This document shows positions 23,820 to 32,587 of a stretch of 49,101 nt of DNA, one piece after another. The stretch covers positions 1 to 49,101 of the forward strand of contig MFLU01000007.1 of assembly GCA_001783335.1 (NCBI GenBank). The letters are read 5' to 3'. Under the pieces are notes generated by a model. That model saw only the letters and a program-made list of their open reading frames with translations. It was not told the origin of the DNA and made no database searches. Position numbers and translations under genes: made by a program. Source of the DNA: Candidatus Kaiserbacteria bacterium RIFCSPLOWO2_01_FULL_50_24. GTDB taxonomy: Bacteria > Patescibacteriota > Minisyncoccia > Phycocordibacterales > UBA2100. The first letter of the stretch is position 1; each line of letters starts with the position of its first letter.

Positions 23820-26800
23820 ATGTGCACAAACTTTTTACAATATGTTCAGCATATTCGTGCATGGCCGCTTGCCATGCTCGTCTTTTTGTTTGTACCCGTC
23901 ACCGCGTTTTCCGCCACGACCGTTTTGACCGTGACCATCGGTGCTGAAACATCGAGTGTTGATTACTATACGGAAGGCGTTAACCCCACGTCAGTATTTC
24001 CGCGTTTGGCGCAGACGAGTGCTACAACCATGTATGAAGTTAAATTCCCCGTTAATGTTTCTATTCCGTCAGGAGGGAAGATAGTGATACTGTTCCCAGT
24101 CGGTTTTAGCTTTGCTTCTCTGTGCCAGACCCCGATTACCTCTGTGGAAAATGACGATATTAACGGATTTTCCGCCGGTGTCGTTTCTATTGCATCCATC
24201 TCCTGCAATAGTTCTACGCGAATAATTTCAATTACCACCGGAGGTGCGACGGTCGCCGTGGGCGATCGTGTACGTTTTTTTATACAGGATGTGGTCAACT
24301 CCGTTCAGGCGAGGGATTATACCACCGCGGGTTATATGACAACTATTGAGACACAAAACACCTCCGGCGCATTTTTGGAATCAAAATCATCACAGCCATT
24401 TTTTCTGGCGCAGGCGGGAACGCAAATAATTTCTGGCACGGCTTTTGACGACAACGGTTCCGGGCTTTTTGGCTTTGCAAACGACGGGATTAAAAACGGT
24501 TCAGAGCCGGGGGTGAGCGGCGTTCGCGCGTGCCTCCGCGGCGCAAGCGGTGTTTTTTGTTCCGTCACCGACACAAACGGTTTATATAATTTTGGCAATC
24601 TCTCCAACGGGACGTATCACATAGACATTCCCTCGCTTGTCTCGGGGAATTTCGTCGGCGGACCGTTTTTCCGCGACGTTGTCCTTTCGGGAGGGCAGAA
24701 TGCGACCGGAATTAATTTCGCGCTCCAATCCTCCAATAGAAGTGTTACCGTGAACATCTCCGGAATTCCCTCCGGCACCAATCTTGATGTATTTGCTTTT
24801 AGTCCCACAAGTATAGAATTTGGCGGCACCATCGTTCGCGAAGTGCTCTGGGACGGAAACAGTGGCCGCACGGCGGTGCTCCCTTTGCTTGACGGGTCTT
24901 GGGAAATCGGCGTTAGGTCGTGGATGCCAAAAGACCCTTCCATGATGACCGCTCAAGTGCCGATGCAGGTCAATTTTGTTGTTCCACAACCGCAACAAAT
25001 CCAAATTTCTGGAACAGGAACATATACCATAAGTTTCGCGCTTACTGCCGCGAACAACATTATTAAAGGAAAAGTGAAAGACGGTTCCGAAAATGCAATT
25101 CCCAATGTGTTTATGCAGGTAACAGCTTCCTCCGGTTCAAGCGAGGGAGCGTCCCGCGGCCAGTCACTTAATGACGGCACGTTTGAATTGCGGGTGCGAA
25201 ACGGAGCGTACAAGATAATCGCCACAATGCCGGGCATGCCTTCCTCAAATGAAGTTGAGGTTACCGTAAATAACGACAGCGGAAATGTGGCGACAGACAG
25301 CAACAGTACCGCTGACGTATATATTGGCGGAACTCTTGTTACCAACGATGGCGACAACGGTAGCGATAACCTTGTCCTAAAAATCAGTAAGGGCTCCCGC
25401 TCTATTTCGGGGAAGGTACTTGACGAATCCGGGAACGCCATCCCATATGCGCATATAGGCGCGCAAAAACTTGATGCGTCTAGCAATCCTACAGGAAGCG
25501 TGGTTGGGTCGCCGACAGACGCCTCCGGAAATTTCACCGTGTACGTTTCTGACGGAACGTGGAAACTTCAGGGGTACGCGCCGGGATACGGCGAATTGAG
25601 CTCTCTCACCGTTACCGTTTCCGGTTCCAACCAGACCGGTAAAAATCTTCAGGCATCCGCCGCTTCGTTCGGGACCATTACCGGCCGAGTAACAAAAAGC
25701 GGGAGCGCAGTGGTTGGCGCATTCGTATCCGCCCACGGTTCATCAGGAGGAAACATGACAGTAACCGACGCGAGTGGTGATTACTCACTCAAAGTAAAAG
25801 CGGGGAGCGGATACACCGTAGAAGGTTTTATGCAGGGTTCTGGGCCCACGTCTCAAATTACCGGCGTTACGGTTACCGCCGGAGCCACGGCAAGCGGAAA
25901 AAACTTAACCTTAAGCACTCCCGGCACCATAAGAGTTACCATAAGTGGCGTAAGCGACGCCTTTGTAAACGCACTTGATTCTTCCGGTAGAGGAAACGGG
26001 ACCGCCTCAAATCCGACAAGCGGTATCTACGACATCAATGTTCCCGCAGGCACCTACATCGTTACTGCGCAATCTTCGAGCCATGGACCCATCGGCTCCG
26101 AGACGGGAGTCGTTGTTTCCGGCGGGGCAACCACCAATGTTTCATTTTCTCCGTCCACAGTTTACACGGTTTCCGGAAATGTCCAGTCATCTTCCTCTAT
26201 TTGTAAGAATAGCGCCTCGGTACTTTTGTCGGATGCCACCAAGGGACGGAAAATCGTTGTTACCGCGGATTCCGCCGGCGCCTACTCGCTATCGGTCCCC
26301 AACGGCAACTATCAAATAAGCGCCTCAAAGCCGGGATGCATTGATACTGCGGCGCCCTCGTCACTTTTGGTAAACGGCTCAAATGTGAGTTCGGGAACCG
26401 CCAGGACTCTGGCTGTGGCGGATGCTACGGTCTCCGGCAGTGTTACGCTTTCGGGGAGCAATGTTTCGGCATCCACGCGGGTAATCGCTAAAAATTCAAA
26501 CGGTATATATGCGTTTGCAAGCGTGGATACATCTGCCGGGAGCGGCACCAACTATACGCTGAATCTTAACGCAGGCAGCTGGACCGTGTGGGCGCGCTCT
26601 GACGGATATACGTCATCGGAACAAACGACATCAGTGTCTTCCGGAGGAAGTGGAACGCTAAACATAACCCTCTCGGCCTTGAGCGGGTATTCAATAAGCG
26701 ATAGCAAGTCATCACTCATAACTCCCTCGCAGGGCGGAACCGTACGCAACACAGAGATCGGCAGCAACTTCCAAATGCAAATCCCTGCGGGGGTCTTCGG

Positions 26801-28241
26801 AAATTCATCCGATTCAAATTCAGTCAGCACCAGAGTGACAAGCGCCGTTATTACCGAGACACCGACCGGAAAAGTGGTTGGCGGTAAAGGGATTGAAATT
26901 ACCTCGCAGGACTCATCCGGTCAGTCCGTCACTTCGTTGTCCTCGTCTTCGGGCACCGGAGTTACGATTACGGTTCCGTACGAGGAGTCCGACGTTACAA
27001 CACTAGGAGGAGACGAATCAAAATTGGTTCTTGCTTCGTGGTCGGAGGACAAGCAAGAATGGGATCCGCTCTCAACAACCGTTGACGCGACTAACAACAC
27101 TCTCACGGCCATAGCAACTCACTTTTCTATATTTGCCCCCATCGTTCCTACGGGCGGAGGCGCGCCCTCTATCCCGAGCGGACTTTCCGCAAGCGCGGTC
27201 AGTTCTTCGCAGATAAATCTTTCGTGGACTGCGTCCGATGATGCCACCAGCTATGATATTTACCGTGACACTTCCTCGAGCGGTTCATTTACAAGGGTAG
27301 GCAGTGAGCCAACCGTTTCTTCCGGTGATACTACGGCATACGCAGACACGGGACTTTCTGCAGGTACGACGTACTACTATAAAATTAGCGCACTCAACGC
27401 CTCCGGAGAGTCCGCGGTATCAAGCGCCGTGTCGGCAAAAACCAGTGATGCCAGTAGTAGCAGTAGTAACAGCAGTAGTGGCGGCGGAGGTGGGGGTGGT
27501 GGTATTGTCTCGGCTCCCGCGACAAGCGCGGTATTCAGCGGCAAGGCGTATCCGGGAAGCACCGTAACCTTGCTCAAAGACGCACAAATCGCGGCGATGA
27601 CTATCTCTGGGCAAGACGCCAAATTTCAGATAAATCTTTCAGGGCTTTCCGGCGGCAGTTATATCTTCAGTGTTTATTCGGAGGATAAAAATGGCATACG
27701 CTCATCACTTCTTACCTTTCCGGTGAGCGTAACAAGCGGCACTACGGCAAATATAACCGGCATTTTCATTGCGCCAACCATCGCTGTTGATAAAAGCGAA
27801 GTGAAACGAGGAGAAAGTATCGCTATTTTTGGCCAGTCCGCGCCTAAAGCGGATATTACCGTTGCAATAGGTTCGGAGGAAGAATTTTTTGGTAAAACCA
27901 CCGCCGACCAAGACGGCGCCTATCTTTACAATTTTGACACTGCCAAACTTGAGAGTGGCCAACATCTCGCCAAGTCAAAAACGGCACAGGACGGCGAAAT
28001 AAGTTCTTTCAGCAAGGCGGTGGCATTTCTTGTGGGTAAGAAAAATGTGCTTGCGCCCGTACAGGAAAAAACAATCGTCAAAGGAGATCTCAACGGAGAC
28101 AGAAAAGTAAATCTTGTTGACTTTTCTGTTGCCGCATACTGGTATAAGCGTGCCAACCCTCCCGCGTCCGTAGACGTCAACGGCGACGGGAAAGTCAATT
28201 TGGTCGATTTTAGTATCATGGCGTTTCATTGGACTGGGTAG
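23820..28241 (+). CDS. giant modular surface protein with C-terminal dockerin
   Basis: 1473 residues. Signal peptide (about 15-35); a beta domain; an SdrD-B-like domain (about 199-300); a series of carboxypeptidase-regulatory-like domains (about 410-960; for example ISGKVLDESGNAIPYAHIG, ITGRVTKSGSAVVGAFVSA); a domain ending in THFSIFAPI (to about 1105); fibronectin III (about 1116-1206); a Ser/Gly linker; two Ig-like modules; and a type I dockerin at about 1421-1473 with two calcium-binding repeats DLNGDRKVNLVDFS and DVNGDGKVNLVDFS. The dockerin predicts docking to a cohesin; two cohesin genes follow. No catalytic domain is visible, so it may be a scaffold or adhesin. Confidence 0.88.
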   Translation: MCTNFLQYVQHIRAWPLAMLVFLFVPVTAFSATTVLTVTIGAETSSVDYYTEGVNPTSVFPRLAQTSATTMYEVKFPVNVSIPSGGKIVILFPVGFSFASLCQTPITSVENDDINGFSAGVVSIASISCNSSTRIISITTGGATVAVGDRVRFFIQDVVNSVQARDYTTAGYMTTIETQNTSGAFLESKSSQPFFLAQAGTQIISGTAFDDNGSGLFGFANDGIKNGSEPGVSGVRACLRGASGVFCSVTDTNGLYNFGNLSNGTYHIDIPSLVSGNFVGGPFFRDVVLSGGQNATGINFALQSSNRSVTVNISGIPSGTNLDVFAFSPTSIEFGGTIVREVLWDGNSGRTAVLPLLDGSWEIGVRSWMPKDPSMMTAQVPMQVNFVVPQPQQIQISGTGTYTISFALTAANNIIKGKVKDGSENAIPNVFMQVTASSGSSEGASRGQSLNDGTFELRVRNGAYKIIATMPGMPSSNEVEVTVNNDSGNVATDSNSTADVYIGGTLVTNDGDNGSDNLVLKISKGSRSISGKVLDESGNAIPYAHIGAQKLDASSNPTGSVVGSPTDASGNFTVYVSDGTWKLQGYAPGYGELSSLTVTVSGSNQTGKNLQASAASFGTITGRVTKSGSAVVGAFVSAHGSSGGNMTVTDASGDYSLKVKAGSGYTVEGFMQGSGPTSQITGVTVTAGATASGKNLTLSTPGTIRVTISGVSDAFVNALDSSGRGNGTASNPTSGIYDINVPAGTYIVTAQSSSHGPIGSETGVVVSGGATTNVSFSPSTVYTVSGNVQSSSSICKNSASVLLSDATKGRKIVVTADSAGAYSLSVPNGNYQISASKPGCIDTAAPSSLLVNGSNVSSGTARTLAVADATVSGSVTLSGSNVSASTRVIAKNSNGIYAFASVDTSAGSGTNYTLNLNAGSWTVWARSDGYTSSEQTTSVSSGGSGTLNITLSALSGYSISDSKSSLITPSQGGTVRNTEIGSNFQMQIPAGVFGNSSDSNSVSTRVTSAVITETPTGKVVGGKGIEITSQDSSGQSVTSLSSSSGTGVTITVPYEESDVTTLGGDESKLVLASWSEDKQEWDPLSTTVDATNNTLTAIATHFSIFAPIVPTGGGAPSIPSGLSASAVSSSQINLSWTASDDATSYDIYRDTSSSGSFTRVGSEPTVSSGDTTAYADTGLSAGTTYYYKISALNASGESAVSSAVSAKTSDASSSSSNSSSGGGGGGGGIVSAPATSAVFSGKAYPGSTVTLLKDAQIAAMTISGQDAKFQINLSGLSGGSYIFSVYSEDKNGIRSSLLTFPVSVTSGTTANITGIFIAPTIAVDKSEVKRGESIAIFGQSAPKADITVAIGSEEEFFGKTTADQDGAYLYNFDTAKLESGQHLAKSKTAQDGEISSFSKAVAFLVGKKNVLAPVQEKTIVKGDLNGDRKVNLVDFSVAAYWYKRANPPASVDVNGDGKVNLVDFSIMAFHWTG

Positions 28242-28242
28242 T

Positions 28243-28713
28243 GAAAAAATGGAAAAATAAAAAAGCAAAATGGAAAACGATAAAGAAAAATTTAAAAAGG
28301 AATTCAAAGCGCGACTATATGTATTGACATTGCGTATCGTGCGATTTGTCGACGCAATGCCAAGAGGAATGGTAAGTGAAGTAATGGGGAAGCAACTATT
28401 GCGGAGCGGTACGAGCGTACTTGCAAATTATATAGAGGCGCAGTCAGCAAGTTCCAAGAAAGATTTTACAAATTTTTTCACGCATTCTCTTAAATCTGCG
28501 AATGAGTCGAAGGTGTGGATTACGCTTTTGCGTGATACCAACAAGGTTTCAAAGAGTGATGCGGAAGCACTTTTGTCTGCACTGTCGGAGGCGGCGCGCG
28601 TTATCGCCTCAAGCATACTCACGCTCAAAGGTAAAAAATGATTATGTACAAAAAACTTATTTTTCATTTGGCATTGTCATTTTTCATTTTTCATTTTGCT
28701 TTTTCCATTTTTA
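28243..28713. mobile_element. four-helix-bundle cassette between dockerin and cohesin genes
   Basis: The left flank AAAATGGAAAAA...GCAAAATGGAAAA (28243-28278) is mirrored by 28681-28713, which read inversely is AAAAATGGAAAAAGCAAAATG; a seven-base indel separates the arms. The only gene inside is the four-helix-bundle ORF. The right arm codes for part of the signal peptide of the next protein. Confidence 0.55.
28270..28641 (+). CDS. four-helix-bundle protein (23S IVS-protein family)
   Basis: 123 residues, all-helical. Features of the family: VLTLRIVRFVDAMPRG, LLRSGTSVLANYIEA, SSKKDFTNFFTHSLKSANESKVWI. Family members are encoded in 23S rRNA intervening sequences and, as bAvd-like proteins, next to diversity-generating retroelements; their biochemical role is unclear. 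The stop overlaps the next start (ATGA). It interrupts an otherwise coherent dockerin-cohesin locus. Confidence 0.85.
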   Translation: MENDKEKFKKEFKARLYVLTLRIVRFVDAMPRGMVSEVMGKQLLRSGTSVLANYIEAQSASSKKDFTNFFTHSLKSANESKVWITLLRDTNKVSKSDAEALLSALSEAARVIASSILTLKGKK

Positions 28714-29540
28714 CTTCGCCGGCTTTTGCAGCCGACATATTTTTTGATGCCGACGGCAGGCAGTTTCTGCAAGGCGAGGATTTTTTGTTAAATGTGTTTC
28801 TGAATACGGAAGGGGATTCGGTAAATGCAATTGAGGGGCATCTCGTGTTTCCCGATGACCTTCTAGACATGCTGGAGGTTCGGGACGGCGACTCCGCCGT
28901 TACCTTTTGGATTAAAAAACCAAAATTTCTTACATCAAACACCCTTGAATTTTCCGGCATCACCCCCGGAGGATTATCGGGAATCAAACATTTCTTGTTT
29001 GCCGTTATATTTCGTGCGAAGACGGACGGAAACGGCGCGGTGAGGTTGGGAGAGCTGCAGATTTTGCAAAATGACGGGTACGGAACGCGCGCGCGCGCCA
29101 CGTCGGTCCCATTTTCATTTTCAATCTCTAAAAGTTCCGTACCGTCGGAATCAAGTGTTGAGCCGGCGCAAGATGTAATACCGCCGGAGAATTTTACGCC
29201 ACTTATTATACAAAATCAGAATGTATTTGAGGGGAAGAACGTTCTTGTGTTTTCGGCGCAAGACAAAGTGTCCGGGATTGACCGCTACGAAGTGCGCGAG
29301 GGGACATGGGCGCGCTATGCGGAAGCAGAGAGCCCCTTTCTTCTGCAAAATCAGGCACTGGATAAAAAGATTTATGTAAAAGCGATTGATAAAAATGGCA
29401 ACGAGCGTGTTGAAGTTGTTTATCCACCGCACTCAAGTTTGTTGCACGAAAGTTATTGGATGCTTGGTATAGTAATGATGAGCGCAGTGTTACTCCTCGC
29501 TATACTATGGCGAAGGCCTACAAAATATTTTTTCTTTTAG
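28638..29540 (+). CDS. membrane-anchored cohesin protein 1
   Basis: 300 residues (M3 at 28644 also possible). Signal peptide (about 5-31), a cohesin domain at about 33-160 (FLQGEDFLLNVFLNTEGDSVNAIEGHLVFPDD; LEFSGITPGG; LFAVIFRAKTDGNGAVRLGEL), an Ig-like module (about 185-265; SGIDRYEVREG, IYVKAIDKNGNERV) and a C-terminal membrane helix (about 272-292). The cohesin faces outward and is predicted to hold a dockerin partner. It follows the dockerin gene with only the four-helix-bundle ORF between and overlaps the next cohesin gene by 34 bases. Confidence 0.82.
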   Translation: MIMYKKLIFHLALSFFIFHFAFSIFTSPAFAADIFFDADGRQFLQGEDFLLNVFLNTEGDSVNAIEGHLVFPDDLLDMLEVRDGDSAVTFWIKKPKFLTSNTLEFSGITPGGLSGIKHFLFAVIFRAKTDGNGAVRLGELQILQNDGYGTRARATSVPFSFSISKSSVPSESSVEPAQDVIPPENFTPLIIQNQNVFEGKNVLVFSAQDKVSGIDRYEVREGTWARYAEAESPFLLQNQALDKKIYVKAIDKNGNERVEVVYPPHSSLLHESYWMLGIVMMSAVLLLAILWRRPTKYFFF

Positions 29541-31015
29541 TTTTTGTCTTGACAGTACCGTCTGGCCTCTATGCAGCTGAATTACACTTCTCGCCGGCGT
29601 TAGCTACATACTCTGTAGGGAAAACATTCACCGTCAACCTGCTTGTTTCCTCGGGAGAACAAGCGCTTAACGCCGTTGGCGGGGAAGTGTTTTTTTCTCC
29701 CGAAGTATTGAGTGTGGTTTCTGTTTCAAAAGAGCAGTCAGTCGTTAATTTGTGGGTAAGTGAGCCGTCGTTTTCAAATACCGCCGGCTCTATTTCATTT
29801 GAAGGCGTTGCGCTGAATCCCGGTTTTCAGGGTTCCGGAGGGAAAGTGTTATCTATTGCGTTTCGAGCAAAAACGGCAGGAGTTGCCGACGTGCGTTTTG
29901 TATCCGGGTCGGTGCTGGCGAACGACGGTACCGGAACGAACATTATTGAGGAAATGCGCTCCGCGAGTTTCACTATACGTTCAGCAGCGTCCGACACTGC
30001 GGAGAGTTCTCCCGTCCCGTCTGCTTCTCCACGAAGCGAACCGAAGCCGGCTAAAACAGCCGCTGGTGCGCCGAGCGCGCCTGATGTAATGTCTTCTTCA
30101 CACCCCGATTCCGAGCGTTGGTACGCAAATACTACCGCAACGTTCCGGTGGGATGTTCCAAACGGCACCACGGCCGTTCGGCTTCTGTACGGCACAAAAG
30201 AAAGCATAATACCAACAATACTCTACCCGCGTCCTATCTCCGAAAAAGTCATTGAAGATATTCCCGATGGTACCTACTACTTTCACGCTCAACTAAAAAA
30301 TGACGCAGGGTGGAGCCCAGCGAGACATTTTAAGTTCAATGTTGATTCAACGAAGCCGGTTATATCAGCCGTTGTCCATCTTCCGGAACGCTCCACTCCG
30401 GGGCAAGCAATCTTTTCAATCACGGCTCGCGACGCACATTCCGGAATTGACCACTACGAAATCAGTGTCAACAACAATGAGCCAGAAATATGGAGTGGAA
30501 GCGCCGACGGTACATACGACGCACTGATACCCTCAAGTTTTCTTCAGGCATTAACATCAGTCATTATAAGCACTGATGCGGCAAAGGAGCATACGCTCAC
30601 CGTCAGCGCGGTAGATGGTGCCGGCAACAAGAGTTCGCAAACCGTACAATTTCTTGGCGTGTCGTCTGTTTGGATAAAAGAAACGTGGTTGGTGAAATAT
30701 ACTTCGGTTCTAGCGCTTGGTATACTTACAATGTTGTTAGCTTGGTTTTTGTGGCGTTACGCGTGTAACAAAAAAGCAGGAAGAGTGTATATATCGCGTG
30801 TGAGCGACATGCGCAGTACCAGAGCGCACAACAAGACGTACTGGCAATTGTTCGGGAAGGTTGTACTGATGCTCGCAAGGATATTGCTTATTGTGGTCAC
30901 CACTCCATTAATTATTCTATTCCGTACGATGCAAGAAATTTACCACGAAGTTTTGAGAACCTTTGCGTCCGGTACGTACAAACCAAAGATAAAAAACAAA
31001 TGGCCGCCACGGTAG
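29507..31015 (+). CDS. membrane-anchored cohesin protein 2
   Basis: 502 residues from the ATG at 29507. Signal peptide (about 1-24), cohesin domain at about 25-160 (ATYSVGKTFTVNLLVSSGEQALNAVGGEVFFSPE; ISFEGVALNPG; VLSIAFRAKTAGVADVRF), Ser/Pro linker, two Ig-like modules (about 205-285 and 290-385), a membrane helix (about 396-415), a basic loop and a second membrane segment (about 450-470). It shares its general plan with cohesin protein 1. Ends at a GC hairpin (30999-31029) that spans the stop codon. Confidence 0.82.
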   Translation: MAKAYKIFFLLVFVLTVPSGLYAAELHFSPALATYSVGKTFTVNLLVSSGEQALNAVGGEVFFSPEVLSVVSVSKEQSVVNLWVSEPSFSNTAGSISFEGVALNPGFQGSGGKVLSIAFRAKTAGVADVRFVSGSVLANDGTGTNIIEEMRSASFTIRSAASDTAESSPVPSASPRSEPKPAKTAAGAPSAPDVMSSSHPDSERWYANTTATFRWDVPNGTTAVRLLYGTKESIIPTILYPRPISEKVIEDIPDGTYYFHAQLKNDAGWSPARHFKFNVDSTKPVISAVVHLPERSTPGQAIFSITARDAHSGIDHYEISVNNNEPEIWSGSADGTYDALIPSSFLQALTSVIISTDAAKEHTLTVSAVDGAGNKSSQTVQFLGVSSVWIKETWLVKYTSVLALGILTMLLAWFLWRYACNKKAGRVYISRVSDMRSTRAHNKTYWQLFGKVVLMLARILLIVVTTPLIILFRTMQEIYHEVLRTFASGTYKPKIKNKWPPR

Positions 31016-31039
31016 ACGCGGCGGCCATTCGAAATTTCT

Positions 31040-31321
31040 ATGCTGCTGCCGCTTGCGCTTGGTGCGCTCGCGTGGGGTGGTGCGCACCTCTGGTTCAGGA
31101 TACCCCGCACGATTCAACATATGCGGTGCGAGGCGCGGGAAGCGGAAAAGGTGTCCGAAGAAGCATTCAGAGTCCTTCGCGCAGGTGTTGCCAACCATGT
31201 GGCGCGGCTTAAGAAGGTCAAAAGAAAACTCACAGAGGAAGAAGTGGAGTTTTTGGAACAGTTTGAACAAAAACTTGAAGAAGCGGAAGAAGTAATCACC
31301 AAGGAGATACAAGACATCTAG
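31040..31321 (+). CDS. small membrane protein with coiled-coil tail
   Basis: 93 residues. N-terminal membrane segment (LLPLALGALAWGGAHLWF) and then a charged helix that ends in a Glu/Lys-rich coiled coil (VKRKLTEEEVEFLEQFEQKLEEAEEVITKEI). No family recognised. Starts 24 bases after the cohesin operon and may belong to it. Confidence 0.6.
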   Translation: MLLPLALGALAWGGAHLWFRIPRTIQHMRCEAREAEKVSEEAFRVLRAGVANHVARLKKVKRKLTEEEVEFLEQFEQKLEEAEEVITKEIQDI

Positions 31322-31389
31322 CGCTCGTGAGTACGATTGAGACTCAAGAGTTGGAAAAGAGCAAGAAATTGCGTAGGATAGTATTGTTC

Positions 31390-31462
31390 GCCAGCGTAGC
31401 TCCCCGGTACCACAGCCTCGCAAGTTCGGCTGGCTACGGGGCAGGCAGTTGGTAGAGCATCA
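31390..31462 (+). pseudogene. tRNA remnant with internal insertion
   Basis: GCCAGCGTAGCTC (tRNA acceptor and D-stem) is followed by about 43 foreign bases with CCCCG/CGGGG and GCCAGC/GCTGGC pairing, then CAGTTGGTAGAGCATC, the rest of a D-arm. The 3' half is absent; an intact tRNA-Thr begins directly afterwards. Interpreted as a broken tRNA gene. Confidence 0.35.
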
Positions 31463-31533
31463 GCCGACCTAGCTCAATGGTAGAGCAACGGTATCGTAAA
31501 CCGTATATCGGGGTTCGATTCCCCGGGTCGGCT
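31463..31533 (+). tRNA. tRNA-Thr (CGU)
   Basis: Cloverleaf with acceptor GCCGACC/GGTCGGC, anticodon loop ATCGTAA, T-loop TTCGATT and T73. CCA is encoded at 31534-31536. Its last A is also the first base of a following ATG. Confidence 0.95.
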
Positions 31534-31535
31534 CC

Positions 31536-31757
31536 ATGAAAAAACCGAACGAAGACATCGGAGCAGAAATCGCGGATCTGGAGCGTTACGTTGAAGAAAT
31601 GAATGTGGAGTGCATGCTCCGCGAGCAGGAGATTTTACGGACTTTCACACAATTCACTAGCGGAGAAAAACGAGATACTTTTCGCCCCCTGCGAAGTGCT
31701 GGAGGCAAAAATACGACAAGGTGTATCAGTAGATACAGTGAGGAGTATTTTTGCTGA
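31536..31757 (+). CDS. doubtful short protein after tRNA-Thr, perhaps frameshifted
   Basis: 73 codons from an ATG that overlaps the CCA of tRNA-Thr. The first 45 residues are acidic and helical (IADLERYVEEMNVECMLREQEIL). After that the neighbouring frame is more protein-like (NEILFAPCEVLEAKIRQGVSV, DTVRSIFAEA) up to a TAG near 31797. A single-base frameshift near 31655-31670 could explain this, making it a pseudogene; alternatively nothing here is translated. Confidence 0.3.
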   Translation: MKKPNEDIGAEIADLERYVEEMNVECMLREQEILRTFTQFTSGEKRDTFRPLRSAGGKNTTRCISRYSEEYFC

Positions 31758-32035
31758 AGCACGAGCGGGGGGCGAAAATGGCCGTTTTTGGTGCTAGTGA
31801 ATTGTGTGAAAGGGAGTATCATGCCGGCAGAAACTGCTTGGTTCTGTTTTGCTTGCCGACCGTACGATACTCACTGAAAGTGAATGAAAAAAAACGGACG
31901 AAGAAACATCGGTTTTGCACAAAGAACTTGAAACGCTTGAAGCTCGCGCTAGTAATCAGGGAACATGTTGCAACATACACGACACGGGTCGCGCGTGCGC
32001 GTGATGCATACGAAAAGAAAAAGCCCCCGCGCTAA
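31751..32035 (+). CDS. doubtful basic ORF
   Basis: 94 codons; the C-terminal half is basic and helical (KKHRFCTKNLKRLKLALVIREHV). No family recognised. It ends at the terminator that faces the acyl-CoA cluster. Could be the tail of the preceding broken gene. Confidence 0.25.
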   Translation: MLKHERGAKMAVFGASELCEREYHAGRNCLVLFCLPTVRYSLKVNEKKRTKKHRFCTKNLKRLKLALVIREHVATYTTRVARARDAYEKKKPPR

Positions 32036-32047
32036 ACGGGAGCTTTG
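32020..32047. terminator. hairpin between convergent genes
   Basis: AAAGCCCCCG...CGGGAGCTTTG, one mismatch, with A-run before and T-rich sequence after. It can serve the plus-strand ORFs and the DUF35 gene, which ends at 32051. Confidence 0.55.
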
Positions 32048-32050
32048 TTG

Positions 32051-32587
32051 CTAGTCAGAGTTCTTTGGGACCCAACTAATATCTAGGATTGTGTAGGTTG
32101 GATTATCCTTCTGAAACACCGGCTTCACTGGCATGCCGATATACGGCTCATTTTCACCAAACTTCGAAAGATAGCTCATGAATTTGGTGCATACTCCCCG
32201 AATCTCAACAGAGATGAGAGGGCACGGCGTCGTGAGCATGAATCCGGCACCCGGAAGATTGATGGTTGAGTGCGTGTATACTTTCGCGCCTCTCGCATCA
32301 ATCGGAACCCATTCCATTGCTTCCCAGCAGTCCGGACAGTGCACTCTCGGCGGAAGCCATATGTCACTCCATTTGCAGTTTTGGTTTAAACACACCGTGC
32401 CCCACAACACGCTTTCTGCGAGACCACCAAAGAATCTCGAAAGTCCGCCATAGGTGTGCCGATGCACAATCGTCCGCGGATTTTCTCGCACGATATACTC
32501 TTCCGGTATCGCTTCCCCGAAGTTTTCTTTCAGAAGTATCGTTTCAAGACCTTGAAGCATTTTGACTTCCTGTCTCTGATTCGTCAT
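32051..32587 (-). CDS. DUF35 zinc-ribbon/OB-fold protein
   Basis: 178 residues from the ATG at 32587, which overlaps the stop of the thiolase-like gene (TGATG) and has GGAGG seven bases upstream. Zinc ribbon with Cys66, Cys71, Cys84 and Cys87 (CLNQNC...CPDC), then an OB-fold (GAKVYTHSTINLP, PLISVEIRGV). Such proteins form a complex with a thiolase-fold partner encoded beside them and help to bind the acyl-CoA, as in archaeal mevalonate and actinobacterial steroid side-chain pathways. Coupled translation supports a complex with the 32587 gene product. Confidence 0.85.
   Translation of the reverse strand: MTNQRQEVKMLQGLETILLKENFGEAIPEEYIVRENPRTIVHRHTYGGLSRFFGGLAESVLWGTVCLNQNCKWSDIWLPPRVHCPDCWEAMEWVPIDARGAKVYTHSTINLPGAGFMLTTPCPLISVEIRGVCTKFMSYLSKFGENEPYIGMPVKPVFQKDNPTYTILDISWVPKNSD

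Noticed and set aside
28270-28641. Diversity-generating retroelement suggested by the bAvd-like four-helix-bundle protein
   Set aside because: No reverse transcriptase gene and no template/variable repeat pair with adenine-biased differences can be seen near either four-helix-bundle ORF.
30999-31029. GC hairpin at the end of cohesin gene 2 as a terminator
   Set aside because: The stem includes the stop codon but no T-run follows, so termination is not supported.
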